Part shown: in pieces, positions 43,811 through 52,632 of the stretch
How the letters are laid out: each line of letters opens with the position of its first letter
How positions within the stretch are numbered: the stretch's first letter is position 1
Origin: JAJRAN01 sp963827135
GTDB lineage: Archaea > Thermoplasmatota > Thermoplasmata > Methanomassiliicoccales > UBA472
DNA: 64,000 nt
Reading direction: 5' to 3'
Assembly (NCBI GenBank): GCA_963827135.1
Contig: CAWGZX010000005.1
Coordinates: 496,001-560,000 of the forward strand
Notes under the pieces: model-generated
Databases searched by the model: none
What the model was told of the DNA's origin: nothing
Seen by the model: only the letters and a program-made list of their open reading frames with translations
Position numbers and translations under genes: made by a program

Positions 43811-44449
43811 TTGGTTGAGAAACAGACATTGAACGCCGTCAAGAAGGCGCTCGAGAATCATAAGAAGCGCAATTTTACTGAGACGGTGGACATCTCCATC
43901 AACCTGAAGGACGTGGACCTGAGCGTTCCCAAGAACCGTGTCCAGGATGATGTCATCCTGCCCAACGGACGAGGGAGACAGGTCAAGGTTTGTGTCATCG
44001 GCGGCAATGAGATGGTCGGAAAGGCCAAGACGGTCGCGGACCGCGTGCTCACTGCCGACGAGCTAGGCAAGATCGCGGACGACAAGAAGCAGGCGAAGAA
44101 GATGGCCGGCGAGTTCGACTTCTTCATCGCTGAGGCCCCTTTGATGCCCGTGGTCGGTAAGCGGCTAGGTATCGTGCTCGCCCCGCGCGGCAAGATGCCA
44201 AAGCCCATCCAGCCTGGTGCGGACCCCAAGCCGGTCATCGAGACCCTGAGGAAGACGGTCACGGTGCGGAGCAAGGACCGCAAGACATTCCACGCGCCCG
44301 TAGGGACAGTGGATATGCCCCCGGAGCAGATAGCAGAGAACATCGACATGGTCCTGAAGAGGATCGCCGGAAAGCTCGAGAGGGGCATGCAGAACATCGG
44401 CTCCGTCTACGTGAAGACGACCATGGGCTCCTCCGAGAAGGTGATGTGA
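43811..44449 (+). CDS. rpl1: 50S ribosomal protein L1
   Basis: 212 residues. L1 signatures are 'LGIVLAPRGKMPKPIQPGADP' and the RNA-binding surface of the two-domain fold. I prefer the TTG at 43811 ('MVEKQTLNAVKKAL') because AGGAGGG is 6 bases away and family members start with MVEK; the ATG at 43805 directly abuts the ribosome site. L1 forms the stalk near the E site and is a translational repressor of its own operon in several archaea. Confidence 0.95.
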   Translation: MVEKQTLNAVKKALENHKKRNFTETVDISINLKDVDLSVPKNRVQDDVILPNGRGRQVKVCVIGGNEMVGKAKTVADRVLTADELGKIADDKKQAKKMAGEFDFFIAEAPLMPVVGKRLGIVLAPRGKMPKPIQPGADPKPVIETLRKTVTVRSKDRKTFHAPVGTVDMPPEQIAENIDMVLKRIAGKLERGMQNIGSVYVKTTMGSSEKVM

Positions 44450-44458
44450 GGTGAGCAA

Positions 44459-45457
44459 ATGGCGCACGTAGCGGCTTGGAAGAAGCAAGTGGTCAAGGAG
44501 CTCGTCGATGCCATGAAGTCCCATCACTCTGTGGCCGTTGTCGACCTACATGGAATACCGTCCGCCCAGTTGCAGATGATGAGACAGGGGATGCGCCCTA
44601 AGGCGGCCCTGATCATGTCTCGGAACACGCTGTTGGACATAGCCATCGACGAGGCGGCCAAGGAGCGCCCCGGCCTAGAGAAGATCAAGGAGTTCCTCGG
44701 CGGGCAGTGCGCGATCGTGGCCACCGACGAGAACCCGTTCAGGTTGTTCCGCAACATGGAGGCCACCAAGAGCGCGGCCCCAGCGAAGCCCGGTGACATC
44801 GCCCCCGACGACATCGAGGTCAAGGCAGGCGATACGCCGTTCAAGCCTGGCCCGATCGTGGGCGAGCTGCAGAAGGTGGGCATTCCCGCCGGCATAGAGG
44901 GCGGGAAGATCGTCATCAAGAAGGACAAGGTCCTGGTTAAGAGGGGCGACACCATCTCCGCGGAGCTGGCCGCCGTCCTGCCCAAGCTCGAGATCCTGCC
45001 CATGACCGTGGGCATGGACCTGAGGGCGGTCTTCGAGGACGGTCTAATCTACAAGAAGGAGGTCTTGGACGTTCCAGCCGACTACTACGTCGGCCTGATA
45101 GGCCAGGCCTCGCGCAACGCCATGGCCCTGGCGGTCGAGGTGGCGTACTTCGCCCCCGAGACGATGAGCCCATTGCTGGCCAAGGCATACAGGAGCGCGG
45201 TCGCGGTATCCACCGAGGCGGCGTTCCCGACTAAGGACACAGTACAATTCCTCTTGGCAAAGGCGGAGGCGAGCATGCTCGCTCTCGCGGCTCGGGTCCC
45301 CGAGCTGGGGGACGAGCGCGTTAAGGCAAGGCTGTCAGCAACGCCCTCCTCCCCGGCGCCTTCTTCCAGCAAGAAGGAGGAGCCGAAAGAGGAGAAGAAA
45401 GAGGAGAAGGCCAGCGAGGAGGATGCCGCAGCTGGCCTTGGTGCACTATTCGGATGA
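44459..45457 (+). CDS. rpl10: 50S ribosomal protein L10 (acidic P0)
   Basis: 332 residues. The rRNA-binding N-terminal domain ('VAAWKKQVVKELVDAMKSHHSVAVVDLHGIPSAQ') is followed by the P0 insert and helices that bind L12 dimers. The acidic tail ends 'DAAAGLGALFG', the same tail as L12. It is the base of the ribosomal stalk. It starts 9 bases after rpl1. Confidence 0.96.
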   Translation: MAHVAAWKKQVVKELVDAMKSHHSVAVVDLHGIPSAQLQMMRQGMRPKAALIMSRNTLLDIAIDEAAKERPGLEKIKEFLGGQCAIVATDENPFRLFRNMEATKSAAPAKPGDIAPDDIEVKAGDTPFKPGPIVGELQKVGIPAGIEGGKIVIKKDKVLVKRGDTISAELAAVLPKLEILPMTVGMDLRAVFEDGLIYKKEVLDVPADYYVGLIGQASRNAMALAVEVAYFAPETMSPLLAKAYRSAVAVSTEAAFPTKDTVQFLLAKAEASMLALAARVPELGDERVKARLSATPSSPAPSSSKKEEPKEEKKEEKASEEDAAAGLGALFG

Positions 45458-45475
45458 TACTAAGGAGGTAAAAAC

Positions 45476-45784
45476 ATGGAGTACGTATACAGCGCTTTGG
45501 TTCTTCACGCCGCTGGAAAGCAGATCACAGAGGACGCGGTCGCCGATGTCCTGAAGGGCGCCGGGGTCTCCCCCGATGCCACCAGGATTAAGGCCTTGAC
45601 CGCCTCCCTCGAGGGCGTCGACATCGACGAGGCCATAAAGAGCGCCGTCGTCGCCGCGGCCCCGGCCGCCGCCCCCGCTGCCGCCCCGGCAGGCGAGAAG
45701 AAGGAAGTGAAGAAGGAAGAGGAGAAGAAGGAGCAGGTCAGCGAGGAAGAGGCTGCAGCCGGCCTCGGCGCTCTGTTCGGTTAA
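45476..45784 (+). CDS. rpl12: 50S ribosomal protein L12 (acidic P1)
   Basis: 102 residues: N-terminal dimerisation domain ('MEYVYSALVLHAAGKQITEDAV'), Ala-rich hinge, Lys/Glu-rich stretch and C-terminal 'AAAGLGALFG' that contacts elongation factors. It is the last gene of the stalk operon, 18 bases after rpl10. Confidence 0.96.
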   Translation: MEYVYSALVLHAAGKQITEDAVADVLKGAGVSPDATRIKALTASLEGVDIDEAIKSAVVAAAPAAAPAAAPAGEKKEVKKEEEKKEQVSEEEAAAGLGALFG

Positions 45785-45791
45785 ACCCGAA

Positions 45792-45890
45792 CGAGGCACC
45801 AACTCGCCCCGCCTTTACCGATCCTCGGCCCACCGGCCCCTGCCCGGCATCCTACGGGCACTGGTCGCGGGGCCAACCCAAACCCCTTTT
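45792..45890 (+). terminator. GC-rich double hairpin downstream of rpl12 (terminator or structured RNA)
   Basis: CGAG/CTCG (45792-45806) is followed by a larger stem: GGCCCC (45835-45840) with GGGGCC (45869-45874), enclosing TGCCCG (45841-45846) with CGGGCA (45855-45860). A C-rich single strand and TTTT at 45887-45890 follow. It most likely ends the ribosomal operon; its size leaves room for a small RNA. Nothing else is visible in 45891-45969. Confidence 0.45.
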
Positions 45891-45969
45891 CTCAATATTA
45901 TTCTGCTTTCTGTACATTCTAATATGCGTCATCCTTGATCCCCGTCCCGCTGAAGGACAGCCCATTGTC

Positions 45970-46188
45970 TTAGAACTTCGAGCGATATTTGCAGGGACAG
46001 GCACGCCCGGCACTCCCACCGCAAAGAGGACAGTACCTTAAGCGCGCCCTTTGTAACGGCAGGTTCACCGCCAGCAATCTCTTCTCAGTCCACCTTGCTC
46101 TCCTTATGCCGACCCTGCTATCATTGATGAACTCGAACGGATTGATGTGGGACCCTTTCCGCCAGGAAATCGGGTACATCCTTTTCAT
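45970..46188 (-). CDS. Possible small Cys-rich protein (72 residues)
   Basis: A small minus-strand frame starting 'MKRMYPISWRKGSHINPFEF'. It is basic and ends in a likely metal site 'CPLCGGSAGRACPCKYRSKF' with two C-x-x-C-like pairs. The upstream continuation of the frame to 46347 is low-quality sequence antisense-like to the neighbour. I recognise no family. The cysteine arrangement and sensible codon use argue for a gene; a weak ribosome-binding site argues against. Confidence 0.4.
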   Translation of the reverse strand: MKRMYPISWRKGSHINPFEFINDSRVGIRRARWTEKRLLAVNLPLQRARLRYCPLCGGSAGRACPCKYRSKF

Positions 46189-46232
46189 GTCCGACCCTTG
46201 GTCTGCGTCACGGATTGATGTAGGATGATCGC

Positions 46233-46565
46233 TCAGATCTTCTCGATGACCTGGGTCACTTCCTTCTCGATGAATTCGGCCACATCCTTGCTCAGCTGCG
46301 CCTTCATGTCCTCGGGGACGAACCTCATTCCCAGCTCGGCGGTGCATTTGGTGAGCTTGAAGATGGCGTAGCCCTCGCGCATCTTGGCGTCCAAGAAGTC
46401 CTTGACCGCCAGCTTCATCTCCGCCTTGAGCTGGGGGTCCTCGTTGATCTTCTGCCTGATCTGGTTCTTGATCTCGTCCTTGACCAGGTCCCTAACGGCC
46501 TCGATTATCAGGTCCTCGGTGTTGGCCACCCCGATGGTGTTCTTGAGCATCTGGTCGACTACCAT
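46233..46565 (-). CDS. Conserved-looking hypothetical protein, helical, 110 residues
   Basis: A highly charged, all-helical protein ('LIIEAVRDLVKDEIKNQIRQKINEDPQLKAEMKLAVKDFLDAKMREGY') ending 'EFIEKEVTQVIEKI'. It contains one Cys in 'LTKCTAELGMRF'. The ATG at 46565 is preceded by GAGAGG; an ATG at 46592 is a longer option. I recognise no domain. It is divergent from the NIF3 gene. Confidence 0.65.
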   Translation of the reverse strand: MVVDQMLKNTIGVANTEDLIIEAVRDLVKDEIKNQIRQKINEDPQLKAEMKLAVKDFLDAKMREGYAIFKLTKCTAELGMRFVPEDMKAQLSKDVAEFIEKEVTQVIEKI

Positions 46566-46715
46566 GCAGGTCCCTCTCGACTCCCGAACCATGCACCCCA
46601 GAATATAACTAATTTACTTAAGGCCAGAAGCGCCCCTCGAGCACCGGACTGGCTTTAAATTGCCAGCACTTTCGGCAAGGTTAAATAATCTCATCCTTCT
46701 CTTTCGGTGGTTAGA

Positions 46716-47669
46716 ATGAAGCTTGCTGAGATCTACAAGCTCGCCGTCCATCTAGGGCGCGAGGCCGACCCACGCACCAAGGAGGAGTTCGACGCCGAGC
46801 TCAAGGCCCAGAGGGACAAGTTCGACAGGCTCGATGACAAGGCTAAGCAGCGCTTCGACCAGGACCTTCTCTGGAACCCGTATCATGACTCCAGGATGCT
46901 CTTCGGGGCTGAGGATGCAGATGTGAAGGGGGCGCTGGTCGGAATAGACGTCGGCCCGGCCGAGATGCTGATCGCCGACCGCCTTCGCGAGAAGGGACAG
47001 AGTGTGGACGCGGTCATCGGCCATCATCCTTTGGGGAAGGCCAGGAGCATATTCCCCGAGGTCATGCATGTCCAAGAAATCATGTACCATGAGCATGGCG
47101 TGCCCATCAACGTCATTGAGGACCTCATGGCCCCACGCATCAAGGAGGTGCTCAGGGCGGTCCACCCCGCCAACTTCGACCAGGCGGTCGATGCGGCGCG
47201 GCTTCTGGGCGTCCCGCTGATGTGCCTGCACTCGCCCTGCGACATGCTGGGCCAGAGGCATGTCCAAGGGATGATGGACAAGAGGAAGCCTGTCAAGGTC
47301 AGCGACGTCGTCGACGCGCTCATGGAGCTTCCCGAGTACGATATGGCGGCCAGGCTTAACAACAATCCCGAGGTGTATGTCGGGGACAAGAACCGTAAGG
47401 CGGGCAAGGTCATAGTCAAGTTCGCGGGCGGCACGGCCGGACCGAAGGAGATGTACGACGCCCTCTCCAAGGCGGGCGTCGGTACAGTGGTCTGCATGCA
47501 TGTGCCGGAGAATCACATCGAGGAGGCCAAGAAGGCGCATGTGAACGTGGTCATCTCCGGCCACATGGCCTCCGATTCGGTGGGGCTAAACCTGCTCGTG
47601 GATAGATTGGAAAAGAAAGGTGTCAAGGTAACGCCTTTCTCTGGATATCTGAGGGTCAAGAGGGGCTGA
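46716..47669 (+). CDS. NIF3/DUF34-family protein
   Basis: 317 residues. Metal-site signatures of the NIF3 (GTP cyclohydrolase I type 2-like, DUF34) family are 'VIGHHPLGKA' and 'VVISGHMASDSVGLN'. The N-terminal 60 residues are charged and helical, an addition relative to short members. The function is unresolved in general; a metal-dependent hydrolase or metal-insertion role has been proposed. The start is ATG 46716 with GGTGG upstream. Upstream sequence holds CTGGC-TTTAAATT-GCCAG (46649-46666), a palindrome around a TATA-like core. The gene is 9 bases from orc1/cdc6. Confidence 0.85.
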   Translation: MKLAEIYKLAVHLGREADPRTKEEFDAELKAQRDKFDRLDDKAKQRFDQDLLWNPYHDSRMLFGAEDADVKGALVGIDVGPAEMLIADRLREKGQSVDAVIGHHPLGKARSIFPEVMHVQEIMYHEHGVPINVIEDLMAPRIKEVLRAVHPANFDQAVDAARLLGVPLMCLHSPCDMLGQRHVQGMMDKRKPVKVSDVVDALMELPEYDMAARLNNNPEVYVGDKNRKAGKVIVKFAGGTAGPKEMYDALSKAGVGTVVCMHVPENHIEEAKKAHVNVVISGHMASDSVGLNLLVDRLEKKGVKVTPFSGYLRVKRG

Positions 47670-47678
47670 GGTCTAGGG

Positions 47679-48854
47679 ATGAGCAAGAGCCAGTACCACG
47701 AGAGGAGCTCGAGGGTGTTCAGGGATGCCTCCAAGCTATCCTTCGACTACGTCCCGGAGAGGCTGGTGCACCGCGAGGCGCAGTTCTCCAAGCTTTGGAT
47801 GCTCTTCAGGCCGGTGCTGGAGCAGGGAACCTCCCAAACCGCGTTCTTGATCGGCCCGGTCGGTACGGGCAAGACCGCGACGTCGAAGCGCTTCTGCCTG
47901 GACATGGTCAAGGAGGCGCAGGGCCAGGACAGGGCCGTGGACTTCGTCATCGTCAACTGCCGCCAGAGGAACACGGAGTCTAGCGTGCTGCTGCGGCTGG
48001 TCACCCACTTCGACGAGCACTTCCCGGACCGGGGCTTCTCCTCGTCCGAGATGCTGCGCTCGCTGCGCAAGCACATCGAGAAGCGCAAGATCCATCTCGT
48101 GGTGGTGCTGGACGAGGCGGACGTGCTCATCCGGCGGGGGGCAGGGGACCTCATCTACCACCTCTCGCGCTTCGACGAGGAGAAGGTCGGCGGAAAGGCG
48201 TCCATGTCCTTGATCCTCGTCTCCCAGAAGTACGTGCTGGACATGCTGGACCCAGCCTCATCGTCGACGTTCAAGAAGGCCAACGCCATCCTGTTCGACA
48301 GGTACAGCGCCAGGGAGCTATCGGACATCGTGGCGGAACGCGCCAGCCTTTCCCTGTTCCCCGACGCCATTGGCAAGGAGTGCGTCGAGCTGATAGGGGA
48401 CATCGCCTCCGAGTTCGGGGACGCCCGGTTCGCCATCGAGCTCCTGGAGAAGGCGGGGATGCTGGCCGAGGAGGAGTCGGCGGAGATGGTCACCGCGGAG
48501 CATGTGCGCGCCGCAAAGGCCCTGACGTATTCCGTGGTCACGGAGAGCAAGATCGAAGAGCTGGACAAGCAGCGCAGGCTGGTGTTGCTCTCCATCGCCC
48601 GGGCCATCAAGGACCAGGCCTATGTCACCACCGGGGAGGTGGAGAAGGTGTACAAGGTGGCGGCGGAGGAGTTCGGGGAGAGGGCGCGGGCGCACACCCA
48701 GTTCTGGGCCTACCTGCAGGACCTGTCCAACGAAGGCCTGATAACCACGCGCGTGGTCGGCGACTCCACCGGGGGCGGGAGGACGACCTACATCTCGCTG
48801 CCAGACATCCCTGCCAAGGTGCTCCGAGAGAAGCTGGAGTCCTCCATTCACTAG
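47679..48854 (+). CDS. cdc6: Orc1/Cdc6 replication initiator
   Basis: 391 residues. The AAA+ module has Walker A 'GPVGTGKTA', Walker B 'VVVLDEADVL' and sensor residues, followed by the lid and a C-terminal winged helix ('GGGRTTYISLPDIPAKVLREKLE'). It binds origin recognition boxes and loads MCM. I see no clear set of ORB repeats in the short flanking gaps, so an origin here is not shown. The ATG lies 9 bases after the NIF3 gene, so both may share a transcript. Confidence 0.93.
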   Translation: MSKSQYHERSSRVFRDASKLSFDYVPERLVHREAQFSKLWMLFRPVLEQGTSQTAFLIGPVGTGKTATSKRFCLDMVKEAQGQDRAVDFVIVNCRQRNTESSVLLRLVTHFDEHFPDRGFSSSEMLRSLRKHIEKRKIHLVVVLDEADVLIRRGAGDLIYHLSRFDEEKVGGKASMSLILVSQKYVLDMLDPASSSTFKKANAILFDRYSARELSDIVAERASLSLFPDAIGKECVELIGDIASEFGDARFAIELLEKAGMLAEEESAEMVTAEHVRAAKALTYSVVTESKIEELDKQRRLVLLSIARAIKDQAYVTTGEVEKVYKVAAEEFGERARAHTQFWAYLQDLSNEGLITTRVVGDSTGGGRTTYISLPDIPAKVLREKLESSIH

Positions 48855-48924
48855 TCGGCGATGGCCAGTTTGACCTCGGAAAAGTAATTTAGCGCTTGTT
48901 GGCTTATCAAGGCCCGAGGCGATA

Positions 48925-50115
48925 ATGATGCAAAGGACCCCTCTGTACGACCTTCACGTGAAGCTCGGGGCCAAGATGGTCCCTTTCGGCGGCTGGGAGA
49001 TGCCATTGCAGTACTCCTCCATCATCGAGGAGCACATGGCCGTGCGCAAGGCCGCTGGCATCTTCGACGTCTCGCACATGGGCGACATCATCGTGAGGGG
49101 GGATGGCGCCAAGCAGCTGCTGGCTGAGCTGCTTACCAACAACGTCGAGGATCTGCCTGTGGACAAGGGCCTATATTGCCATATCCTCAACGACGAGGGC
49201 AGGATCATCGACGACACCATCGTCTACCACTTCGAGGAGGGCATGTACCTCATGGTACCGAACGCCGCCACCACCGAGCGCGTGCTCGCTTGGGTCCGGG
49301 CGCATGCTGATAAGCAGGAGATCATCGATGTCTCGCGGAGGCTGGCCTGCATCGCGTTGCAAGGCCCGAAGGCCGCCGAGATCCTCGAGAACCTTACCTT
49401 CTCCGACCTTGGCGCGATGAAGCGCAATTCCTCCGAGCTCACGGTGCTCTTCGCCGACCCTGAAATCACCGAAGGCATCATCAACCGCTACCAGCCCTCG
49501 GGCTTCCTATGCGACATCGTCGCCACCAAATGCAAGCCCAACACCAAAGGGCAGCTGGGGTTCAACGAGACCGGCTATCTTTGCAGGACTGGCTACACCG
49601 GAGAGGACGGCTTCGAGATACTGGTCGAGAACTCGGCCGCACCGGTGCTCTGGCAGGCGATGCTGAAGGCCGGCGAGCACCTTGGCATAAGGCCGTGCGG
49701 CCTGGGGGCCAGGGACACCCTGCGCCTGGAGATGGGCTTCCTTCTGTCCGGGACGGACTTCGACGGGGGCCAGACGTCCCTCGAGACCGGCCCTCCATGG
49801 GTGGTCAAGATGCAACGCGAGTTCATCGGGAAAGCCGCGCTGGCCAAACAACAGGCCGCAGACGACCATTCTCGTCTGGTGTGCCTCGAGCTGATGGAGA
49901 AGGGCATCCCGCGCCATGGCTATGAGATCGTGGTGGGCGGGGATGTGATCGGGAAGGTGACCAGCGGCACCTTGTCTCCCTGCCTGAAGAAGGGCATCGC
50001 CTTGGGCTACGTGCGTCCTCCTTTCACCAAGGAGGGCACCGAGGTGGAGATCGTCATCCGAGGTGCGAGCGCCAAGGCTAAGGTGGTCAAGCCTCCCTTC
50101 GTCAGGGGTTGCTAG
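48925..50115 (+). CDS. gcvT: Aminomethyltransferase (glycine cleavage T protein)
   Basis: 396 residues. Folate-binding GcvT fold with 'TPLYDLHVKLGAKMVPFGGWEMPLQY', 'GIFDVSHMGDI', 'GYTGEDGFEI', 'GARDTLRLEMGF' and 'KGIALGYV'. It transfers the methylene group from lipoylated H protein to tetrahydrofolate/tetrahydropterin. No gcvP, gcvH or lipoylation gene is in the window. The start is ATG 48925 (or 48928). Confidence 0.93.
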   Translation: MMQRTPLYDLHVKLGAKMVPFGGWEMPLQYSSIIEEHMAVRKAAGIFDVSHMGDIIVRGDGAKQLLAELLTNNVEDLPVDKGLYCHILNDEGRIIDDTIVYHFEEGMYLMVPNAATTERVLAWVRAHADKQEIIDVSRRLACIALQGPKAAEILENLTFSDLGAMKRNSSELTVLFADPEITEGIINRYQPSGFLCDIVATKCKPNTKGQLGFNETGYLCRTGYTGEDGFEILVENSAAPVLWQAMLKAGEHLGIRPCGLGARDTLRLEMGFLLSGTDFDGGQTSLETGPPWVVKMQREFIGKAALAKQQAADDHSRLVCLELMEKGIPRHGYEIVVGGDVIGKVTSGTLSPCLKKGIALGYVRPPFTKEGTEVEIVIRGASAKAKVVKPPFVRGC

Positions 50116-50175
50116 GCTTGCTCGGCGGCCTCGAGCCATCGTGCAAGATCCTCGATACGGACCGGGGGGGCGGGT

Positions 50176-51237
50176 ATGTCGAGAAGGCCTGAGAAGGTGG
50201 TCAACACCCTGCTCGACCTGCTGGCCAAACCCAGCGCCTACGGTCAGGACAAGTACGACATCCTCAGCTACGTCATGGACTGGTTCTCGGACCAGGGGAT
50301 GAGCGTTACCTTGCATGGCCAGGAGAGCGTCCCGGCCATCTGCGCCACCAACGGCTCGGGCGGGCTGATCCTCTCCGGGCACCTCGACACCGTCCCGATC
50401 GGCTCTGGCTGGGAGCGGGAGCAGGGCGAGGTGGAGGGCGGGCGCATCTACGGCCGAGGGGCGGCGGACATGAAGGGGGCGGTGGCCTCGATGCTGCATT
50501 CCTGCGTCGAGCTGATGCGCGATGACCTGCGCTTCTCGGTCTTCCTGACCACCGACGAGGAGGAGAAGATGACCGGGGCCTACGCCTTGGCCGAGCTGGA
50601 CCTGGTCAAGGAGGCCAATGGCATATTGGTGGGCGAGCCGACGGACCTGCTCCCTGCCTACAAGGAGAAGGGCATCTCCCGGTTCCGCTTGACGACCTAC
50701 GGCACCGCCGCCCATGCCAGCCAGCCATGGTTGGGGGAGAACGCCATCCAGAAGATGTCCCATTTGCTGGAGAGATTGAGCAAGTGGGCCAGGGCGCCTG
50801 AATCGCCCACAGAGGACATGACCCTGTGCATCTCGATGATCCGGGGGGGCACCAAGTCCAACATCGTCCCGGACCGGTGCGAAGTGGACATCGACGCACG
50901 ATTCCCCAAGCCCCTTACCTACCAGAAGGTCAGGACCATCATCATGGATGAGCTCAAGGGGGGCGACTATGACATCCATATGCTCTACGAGCTGGAGGCT
51001 TACGAGGCCGATCCGGGCTCCCCCTTCTCAGAGGCGGCCAAGGAGGTGACCGGGAGCGACCTGGTCATAGTTCCCTATGCCACGGAGGCGCCGGTTTTCG
51101 CGGCGGCCAATGACAACGTCCTGGTGTGCGGACCAGGGGCGATGACCGTGGCCCATGCCGACGACGAGTTCGTGGAAAGGTGGCAACTGGAGCGGGCCAT
51201 CGAGATCTATTCCGCCATGGCCAGGAAGATGACCTAG
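50176..51237 (+). CDS. M20-family metallopeptidase (ArgE/DapE-like)
   Basis: 353 residues. Dizinc M20 motifs: 'SGHLDTVPIG', 'GRGAADMKGA' (bridging Asp) and 'TTDEEEKMTGA' (catalytic Glu), and 'VGEPTDL'. The substrate (N-acyl amino acid or diaminopimelate derivative) cannot be fixed. It follows gcvT by 60 bases. The stop TAG shares CTAG with the asnS stop on the other strand. Confidence 0.88.
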   Translation: MSRRPEKVVNTLLDLLAKPSAYGQDKYDILSYVMDWFSDQGMSVTLHGQESVPAICATNGSGGLILSGHLDTVPIGSGWEREQGEVEGGRIYGRGAADMKGAVASMLHSCVELMRDDLRFSVFLTTDEEEKMTGAYALAELDLVKEANGILVGEPTDLLPAYKEKGISRFRLTTYGTAAHASQPWLGENAIQKMSHLLERLSKWARAPESPTEDMTLCISMIRGGTKSNIVPDRCEVDIDARFPKPLTYQKVRTIIMDELKGGDYDIHMLYELEAYEADPGSPFSEAAKEVTGSDLVIVPYATEAPVFAAANDNVLVCGPGAMTVAHADDEFVERWQLERAIEIYSAMARKMT

Positions 51238-52544
51238 GGGTAGCAGCGGGCCACGGTCCTTGGGAAGGGCACCGCGTCCCTGATGTGCTCGAGCTTGCAG
51301 ACCCAGCGCACCACCCGCTCTATGCCCATCCCGAAGCCGGAGTGGGGGACGGAGCCGAAGCGCCGCAGGTCCAGATACCATTGGTATGCCTCCAGGGGGA
51401 TCTCTTGGGCTTGCAGGCGAGCGGAGAGGAGCCCGAGGTCGGTCTCCCTCTCCGAGCCGCCGATGATCTCGCCATACCCTTCAGGGGCGAGCAGGTCGGC
51501 ACATTTCACCGTTGTAGGGTCGCCAGGGTTCTCCTTCATGTAGAAGGCCTTGATCACCTTAGGGAAGTTGGTGACGAAAACAGGCACCTTCTCCTCGGCG
51601 GTGAAGGCGCGCTCCTCGACCGCGCCCATGTCGCTCCCGAAGGAGAGGTCGAACCCTTTGGCCTTCAAGGCCTCGATCGCCTGGGAGTAGCGCACCCGCT
51701 TGAACGGGGGCTTGACCTCCTTCAGATCGGAGGGATCGCGACCGAGCAGCCTGAGCTCGGCCTGGCGGTCCTTGAGGACCTGCTCCACCATGGCCGTCAC
51801 CAGGTTCTCCTGGATCTCCATGTTGCCCTCATTGTCGGTCCATGCCTCCTCCAGCTCCAGGTGCCAGTACTCGGTCAGGTGCCTGGTGGTCCTGGACTTC
51901 TCGGCGCGGAAGGACGGGGTGAGCGAATAGACGCGATCGAGCGAGAAGATGAGCGCCTCGAGGTACATCTGGGCGCTCTGCGAGAGGTAGGCCTCGCGGT
52001 CGAAGTACTTGAGCTTGAAGAGCGTGACCCCGCCCTCGCAGGCGTTCTGGGTCAGGATGGGCGGGGTGACCTCGGTGAAGTCGTTGGCCTTCAGCCAGTT
52101 CCTTGCGCCTTCCAGGACCGAGGCCTTCACCTTCATAACAGCGGTCTGCTCCCTGGAGCGGATCCAGAGGTGGCGGTTGTCAAGGAGCAGCTCCTCGCTC
52201 TGGTACTCGGTGATGGGGAATGGATCGGCGGAACCGACCAGGTTGAAGGACGAGGCCTTGAGCTCGTAGCCTCCTGGCGCCCTCTTGTCTTCGAAGACCG
52301 GGCCGGTGACGATGACCGAGGACTCGACCAGGGCGGCCTTCGCCGCCTCGAACTCTCCCTCGGGCAGGTTGCCCTTCTTGACAGTGACCTGGATGATCCC
52401 CGTGGAGTCCCTCACCACCGCGAAGACGATGGCTCCGCTGCTGCGCGTGCGGTAGATCCAGCCCTGGATGGTCTCGTCCTGCCCTGGGACGGGAGAGGAG
52501 AGCACCTGACCGATCTTCCTTGGAGAGCTCATGCCCATGAGCAT
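51234..52544 (-). CDS. asnS: Asparaginyl-tRNA synthetase
   Basis: A class IIb synthetase, 436 residues. An N-terminal OB-fold anticodon domain ('QDETIQGWIYRTRSSGAIVFAVVRDSTG') is followed by motif 2 'PSFRAEKSRTTRHLTEYWHLE' and motif 3 'GFGMGIERVVRWV'. The 'HLTEYWHLE' form points to AsnRS rather than AspRS. Three ATGs (52544, 52538, 52532) could start; none has a clear ribosome site. A GATAAAG box upstream suggests a short or absent leader. Confidence 0.9.
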   Translation of the reverse strand: MLMGMSSPRKIGQVLSSPVPGQDETIQGWIYRTRSSGAIVFAVVRDSTGIIQVTVKKGNLPEGEFEAAKAALVESSVIVTGPVFEDKRAPGGYELKASSFNLVGSADPFPITEYQSEELLLDNRHLWIRSREQTAVMKVKASVLEGARNWLKANDFTEVTPPILTQNACEGGVTLFKLKYFDREAYLSQSAQMYLEALIFSLDRVYSLTPSFRAEKSRTTRHLTEYWHLELEEAWTDNEGNMEIQENLVTAMVEQVLKDRQAELRLLGRDPSDLKEVKPPFKRVRYSQAIEALKAKGFDLSFGSDMGAVEERAFTAEEKVPVFVTNFPKVIKAFYMKENPGDPTTVKCADLLAPEGYGEIIGGSERETDLGLLSARLQAQEIPLEAYQWYLDLRRFGSVPHSGFGMGIERVVRWVCKLEHIRDAVPFPRTVARCYP

Positions 52545-52632
52545 GGCTTACGGATAGTTTTCCCTTTCGGTCCGTACGATGGAATTCCCACCGACCAGTA
52601 GCTTTATCTCTCGACCATAGAGATTCTCGGGC

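Noticed and set aside
49507..50979. 490-codon minus-strand frame across gcvT and the M20 gene
   Set aside because: Spans two genuine genes and their gap on the other strand and shows no family motif.
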